Assembly (NCBI RefSeq): GCF_023241715.1
Contig: NZ_JALQCW010000078.1
Span: 28,481 to 92,480 of the forward strand
Origin: Pseudomonas morbosilactucae
GTDB lineage: Bacteria; Pseudomonadota; Gammaproteobacteria; Pseudomonadales; Pseudomonadaceae
Direction of reading: 5' to 3'
DNA: 64,000 nucleotides
The notes under the pieces were generated by a model. That model was not told where the DNA came from, ran no database searches, and worked only from the letters and a program-made list of their open reading frames with translations. The position numbers and the translations under genes were made by a program. Numbering within the stretch: position 1 is the first letter of the stretch; each line of letters begins with the position of its first letter. Shown here piece by piece: positions 60,348 through 64,000 of the stretch.

Positions 60348-61336
60348 TGATTACCGGGGCCAACGGGTTTGTCGGCCGGGCGCTGGTTCAGCGCTTGCTG
60401 ACCGAGGGCCGGTTGCGCGGCCGGTCGATCAGCGCGCTGATTCTGCTGGACCAGGACCTGCAGGGCTTTCCCGAGGACCCACGGTTGCGCCGCCAGCGCG
60501 GCAGCGTCACCGATGCGGCCTTGTTGCGGCGGGTATTGGCCGATGGCATCGACGTGGTGTTTCACCTGGTGAGCATTGCCGGGGGGGCTGCCGAACAACG
60601 CTACGAACTGGGCTATCAGGTCAATTTGCTGGCCAGCCTGGAGTTGCTCAACCAACTGCGGGAGCTGCCCGGCGCGCCGGTGCTGGTGTACGCCAGTAGC
60701 GTGGCGGTGTACGGCGGCGACTTGCCGGCGCGCCTGGACGAGTCCCGCAGCCCGCGGCCGCAACTGTCCTACGGCGCCCACAAGCGCATGGTGGAAGTGG
60801 CCCTCGACGACCTGGCCCGGCGTGGCGAGGTCGACGGCCGTGCACTGCGCCTGCCGGGCATTGTCGCCCGCCCCAGCGAACCCAACGGCCTGCGCTCGGC
60901 CTTTATGAGTGACCTGCTGCACGCCTTTGCCGGGGGGCAGGCCTATTGCTGCCCGGTGTCGGCCGAAGCCACGGCCTGGTGGATGTCCCTGGACTGCTGC
61001 GTCGCCAACCTGCTGCACGCCGCCGAATTGGACGGCGCGGCGTTGGGCGCGCAACGGACCTGGCAGTTGCCCCTGCTGCGGCTGTCCATCGCCCAGGTCA
61101 TCGATGCCCTGGCCGGGGTGTACGGCGAGGACCGGCGCGGGCTGATCAGCTTTGCCGCCGAGCCTGAGCTGGAAGCCTTGTTCGGCCGTTTCCCCCCGAT
61201 GCACACGCCCCAGGCCCGTGCCCTGGGGTTTCGCCATGACGGCTCGGCGGCGGCCCTGATCCGCCACGCCTTGCCACTGTCTTCTCCTTCGCGGCGTCGC
61301 CGCGCTGCCCGAGTGCCTGCCCATGAAATCGACTAA
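60338..61336 (+). CDS. NAD-dependent epimerase/dehydratase, DenD-like
   Basis: An extended SDR of 332 residues. It has GANGFVGRALVQRLL at the N-terminus, VFHLVSIAGG, the Ser region VLVYASSVAVYGG and catalytic YGAHK. Sequence style is close to D-erythronate dehydrogenase and similar sugar-acid dehydrogenases. Its role in an aromatic-type island is unclear; it may oxidise or epimerise a hydroxyacid after ring fission. It overlaps both neighbours (10 and 14 bases), so translation is coupled. Confidence 0.87.
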   Translation: MRVMITGANGFVGRALVQRLLTEGRLRGRSISALILLDQDLQGFPEDPRLRRQRGSVTDAALLRRVLADGIDVVFHLVSIAGGAAEQRYELGYQVNLLASLELLNQLRELPGAPVLVYASSVAVYGGDLPARLDESRSPRPQLSYGAHKRMVEVALDDLARRGEVDGRALRLPGIVARPSEPNGLRSAFMSDLLHAFAGGQAYCCPVSAEATAWWMSLDCCVANLLHAAELDGAALGAQRTWQLPLLRLSIAQVIDALAGVYGEDRRGLISFAAEPELEALFGRFPPMHTPQARALGFRHDGSAAALIRHALPLSSPSRRRRAARVPAHEID

Positions 61337-62108
61337 ACGCCGCCTGGTGGACCTGTCCGTCACCCTGGAAAACAACCCCTATACCGATCCGCCGCCGTTG
61401 CTGCCGAAGATCGAATACAGCGACCACCAGCAAGGCTGGCCGGAGATGGCCGCGATGTTCCCCGGGCTGAACAAGTCCGACTTGCCGGGGGACGAATCCT
61501 GGGCCGCCGAGCGCTTGCAGATCACCACCCACAGCGGCACTCACATGGATGCCCCTTGGCATTACGCATCCACCACCGACGGCGGCCAGCCGGCCTTCGG
61601 CATCGATGAACTGCCGCTGGAGTGGTGCCTGCAAGCGGGGGTCAAGCTGGACTTCCGCCACCTGCCCGACGGCCACGTGGTGACCGCGCAGCAAGTCGCC
61701 GACGAACTGGCGCGCATCGGACATGAGTTGCAGCCGTTGGACATCGTCCTGGTCAACACCCGGGCCGGGGCCCTGTTCGGCCAGCCGGGCTACCTCGACG
61801 CCGGCATCGGCATGGGCCGCGAGGCGACGATGTACCTGCTGGAACGTGGGGTGCGGGTGGTGGGCACCGATGCCTGGAGCTGGGACGCGCCGTTCAAGTA
61901 CACCCGCGAGCGCTTCAATGCCAGCGGCGATGCCTCGATCATCTGGGAAGGGCACAAGGCCGGGCGCGATATCGGCTACGGCCAGATGGAGAAACTGGCC
62001 AACCTGGAAAGCCTGCCGGCCACCGGGTTCACCGTGTCGTGCTTTCCCTACAAGATCCGCCGGGCCTCGGCGGGGTTCGTGCGGGCCGTGGCTATTTTCG
62101 AGGAGTGA
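61323..62108 (+). CDS. Cyclase-family (kynurenine formamidase-like) hydrolase
   Basis: A 261-residue metal-dependent hydrolase of the cyclase/KynB family. The metal motif HSGTHMDAPWH (His70, His74, Asp76, His80) is intact. The downstream segment GRDIGYGQMEKLANLESL is typical. These enzymes hydrolyse formamides, isatins, lactones or carboxylic cyclic intermediates. It starts within the epimerase gene (14-base overlap) and the sulfatase follows 3 bases after its stop. Confidence 0.9.
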   Translation: MKSTKRRLVDLSVTLENNPYTDPPPLLPKIEYSDHQQGWPEMAAMFPGLNKSDLPGDESWAAERLQITTHSGTHMDAPWHYASTTDGGQPAFGIDELPLEWCLQAGVKLDFRHLPDGHVVTAQQVADELARIGHELQPLDIVLVNTRAGALFGQPGYLDAGIGMGREATMYLLERGVRVVGTDAWSWDAPFKYTRERFNASGDASIIWEGHKAGRDIGYGQMEKLANLESLPATGFTVSCFPYKIRRASAGFVRAVAIFEE

Positions 62109-62111
62109 GCC

Positions 62112-63776
62112 GTGTTCAAGTGCTTGTCTGTTGTGGCCCCGCTGTGGGCCTTGCTGGCCCTGGCCAGCCAGGGTGTGTTGGCCGCCGAGGCGCCGCGGCC
62201 GAATATCCTGCTGATCGTTGCCGATGACCTGGGCTATTCCGACCTCGGTGCGTTCGGGGGCGAGATTCACACGCCCAACCTCGACCAGTTGGCGGCCAAC
62301 GGCCTGCAACTGACCAACATGTATGCGGCGCCCACCTGTTCGCCGACCCGCTCGATGCTGATGTCGGGCACCGACAACCACCTGGCGGGGCTGGGCAGCA
62401 TGGCCGAAGGCTTGCAACCCTTCCAGCGTGGCAAGCCGGGGTACGAGGGCTACCTCAACCAGCAGGTGCATTCCATCGCCCAGTTGCTTCAGGACGGCGG
62501 CTACCGCACCAGCATGGTGGGCAAATGGCACTTGGGCCTGGAGCCAGACCAGGGCCCGGATCGCCGCGGCTTCCAGCAGTCTTTTACCTTGCTGGAGGGC
62601 GGCGCCTCGCACTTCAAGCCTGCCGACGTCGAGCCGACCAAGATCGAGCAAGTGCATTACCGGGAGAACGGCCAGCCGGTGACCTTGCCCGAGGACTTCT
62701 ACTCCACGGATTTCTACACCGACAAGCTGATCAGCTACCTCAGCCAGCCGCGGGCCGCGGGGCAGCCGTTTTTTGCCTACGCCGCCTTCACGTCGCCCCA
62801 TTGGCCGTTGCAGGCACCGGCGGCCTACCTGGACAAGTACCGTGGGCGCTATGACCAGGGCTACGACGCGGTACGTTTGGCGCGCATCGAGCGGCTCAAG
62901 CAGCGCGGGCTGATCAGCGCCGATTTTGTCCCGGCAGCCACCTTGCCGGCCAATCCGCAATTGCCGTCCTGGGACCAACTCGACGCCGAGGGCCGCGCCT
63001 ATGAAGCGCGCAAGATGGAAATCTACGCGGCCATGGTCGACAACCTCGACCACAACGTCGGGCGCCTGCTGGAGTACCTCAAGGCCAGCGGGCAACTGGA
63101 CAACACCCTGGTGGTGTTCATGTCCGACAACGGCGCGGCCGGCGAGCGTCATGAGCAGTTCTACCCCAAGGGCCCGAACACCGATAACCGCCTGGCCAAC
63201 CTCGGCAAGCGCGGATCGCAGATCGACTACGGCGCCCGTTGGGCTGAGGTCAGCGCGGCGCCGTTCCGCCTGTTCAAGGGCACCCCGGCAGAAGGCGGGA
63301 TCAGCGTCCCGGCGCTGGTCCAACTGCCCCAGGCGTTGCGGCGCCAAGGCCTGGAACGGGGTGTGGCACGGGTCGACGATCTGGCGCCGACCTTTCTCGC
63401 CCTGGCGGCCATCCCTGACCCGGGGGATCGTTATGCCGGCCAGCCCAAGCACCCGATCACCGGCCAGTCGATGCTGCCGCTGTTGCAACAGGGCGCGGCG
63501 ATTCATGGCGCGCAACCGGTGTTGGCCGGTGAGCTGTTCGGCAACCTCTACTACCGCGAGGGCAACCTGAAGTTGCTGGGCATGCGCGGGCAGGTGGGCT
63601 TTGGCGATGGGCCGCAGCCGCTGAACTGGCAACTGTTCGACTTGGCCCGGGATCGCGGCGAAGGCCATGACCTGGCCGCCAGCCAACCGGCCACGGTGGA
63701 GCGCCTGCGCCAGGCCTGGCAGGGCTATGCGCGGCAAGTGGGGGTGGTCGCACCGCCGGCGCCGCGGCAACCATGA
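62112..63776 (+). CDS. Exported type I (formylglycine) sulfatase
   Basis: A 554-residue arylsulfatase. The signal peptide ends near LAAEA (residue 26), so it acts in the periplasm. Metal Asp pair ADDLGYSD is present. The FGly motif is C76-S-P-T-R80 in PTCSPTRSMLMSG (Cys type, needs a formylglycine-generating enzyme). Also seen are MVGKWHLGLEP and VFMSDNGAAGE. It hydrolyses sulfate esters. Start is GTG with AGGAG 6 bases upstream. The next gene is the start of such a maturation enzyme, coupled by ATGA. Confidence 0.94.
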   Translation: MFKCLSVVAPLWALLALASQGVLAAEAPRPNILLIVADDLGYSDLGAFGGEIHTPNLDQLAANGLQLTNMYAAPTCSPTRSMLMSGTDNHLAGLGSMAEGLQPFQRGKPGYEGYLNQQVHSIAQLLQDGGYRTSMVGKWHLGLEPDQGPDRRGFQQSFTLLEGGASHFKPADVEPTKIEQVHYRENGQPVTLPEDFYSTDFYTDKLISYLSQPRAAGQPFFAYAAFTSPHWPLQAPAAYLDKYRGRYDQGYDAVRLARIERLKQRGLISADFVPAATLPANPQLPSWDQLDAEGRAYEARKMEIYAAMVDNLDHNVGRLLEYLKASGQLDNTLVVFMSDNGAAGERHEQFYPKGPNTDNRLANLGKRGSQIDYGARWAEVSAAPFRLFKGTPAEGGISVPALVQLPQALRRQGLERGVARVDDLAPTFLALAAIPDPGDRYAGQPKHPITGQSMLPLLQQGAAIHGAQPVLAGELFGNLYYREGNLKLLGMRGQVGFGDGPQPLNWQLFDLARDRGEGHDLAASQPATVERLRQAWQGYARQVGVVAPPAPRQP

Positions 63777-64000
63777 GGCGCGGGCACCTGGCGCTGCTGC
63801 TGGGTGGCGTGCTGTTGCTCGCCTGGGGCGTGGGCCTGGCCCGTTGGCAGCCCGCGCCGGCCCTGGCGCGCCTCGGGGATGCCCGGGGTTGCGCCGTCTA
63901 TGGCGGCTTGCCACCGAATTGGGGCGCGGACCCGCTGGCGGGCATGCTGCGCATCACGGGCGGGCAGTACACCCCCCGGCAGTGAGCGGGGCTACCCGGA
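63773..64000 (+). pseudogene. Formylglycine-generating enzyme (SUMF1) N-terminus, frameshifted and cut by window edge
   Basis: The ATG at 63773 overlaps the sulfatase stop. The product begins with a membrane anchor or signal (HLALLLGGVLLLAWGVGLA) and reaches GLPPNWGADPLAGMLRITGG, the start of the SUMF1 domain. It then meets a run of six C (63972-63977) and stops at 63985. Reading with five C instead gives TPGSERGYP, which matches the expected FGE sequence (FTPGS-RGY-type) and stays open to the window end. It would oxidise Cys76 of the adjacent sulfatase. The extra C may be a sequencing error, a true mutation or a phase-variable tract. Confidence 0.7.

Noticed and set aside
61146..63914. Long minus-strand frame opposite the cyclase and sulfatase genes
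   Set aside because: Antisense shadow of well-supported genes with catalytic motifs on the plus strand.

Overview
The window looks like part of a Pseudomonas chromosome, probably fluorescens-lineage. The DNA is GC-rich with strongly GC-ending codons. The gene families are typical of the genus: malate:quinone oxidoreductase, an AmiC/AmiR-type amidase operon, FecI/FecR/TonB-receptor iron signalling, polyamine-type ABC transporters beside GabT/GabD, and many LysR regulators. No rRNA, tRNA, complete mobile element or CRISPR array was seen. Most of the window is accessory catabolism and transport.

Layout. 1-3.9 kb: the 3' part of mqo and an IgaA-family membrane protein, each followed by a clear intrinsic terminator. 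4.0-12.2 kb: an amide uptake and hydrolysis operon (binding protein, two permeases, two ATPases, amidase-signature amidase, AmiC-like sensor, frameshifted AmiR-like ANTAR antiterminator). It is preceded by a sigma54-type promoter and a leader with two AnnGnn hexaloop hairpins, the RNA signature recognised by ANTAR proteins. 12.2-18.9 kb: iron uptake, with a Fur box and TonB receptor on the plus strand, then a minus-strand sigma factor / anti-sigma / signalling receptor set with its own Fur box. 19-23.5 kb: an orphan binding protein, a hydroxyacid reductase, a tartrate-type dehydrogenase and a divergent LysR. 23.6-41 kb: amine and aldehyde catabolism, with an orphan binding protein, GMC oxidoreductase, frameshifted aldehyde dehydrogenase, LysR, HAD hydrolase, FAD amine oxidase-like protein, cupin, Lrp regulator and a catalytically degenerate HAD protein. 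It continues with gabT, gabD and a complete PotABCD-type ABC transporter.

41-64 kb: a large catabolic island. It has two NodD-type LysR regulators, an alpha/beta hydrolase, a GlcG/HbpS protein, an amidohydrolase, a SnoaL-like protein, a VOC-type (extradiol-like) dioxygenase, a Rieske protein, an FAD monooxygenase and the envelope set DUF1302/DUF1329/YCF48-like/RND. A tightly overlapping run follows: a 38-residue small ORF, MFS, SDR, cupin, FAH-family hydrolase, NAD epimerase, cyclase, sulfatase and the start of a formylglycine-generating enzyme. The simplest reading is uptake, desulfation and ring cleavage of a hydrophobic aromatic compound; the substrate is not evident. Four promoters in the island share a composite operator: a 17-bp ATC-N9-GAT palindrome (one copy keeps only its right arm), 19 bp, then ATTAGTCA or a variant.

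Three genes (amiR-like, aldehyde dehydrogenase, formylglycine-generating enzyme) each carry a single-base frameshift in a GC-rich or homopolymer run. Sequencing error and genuine decay cannot be separated here.
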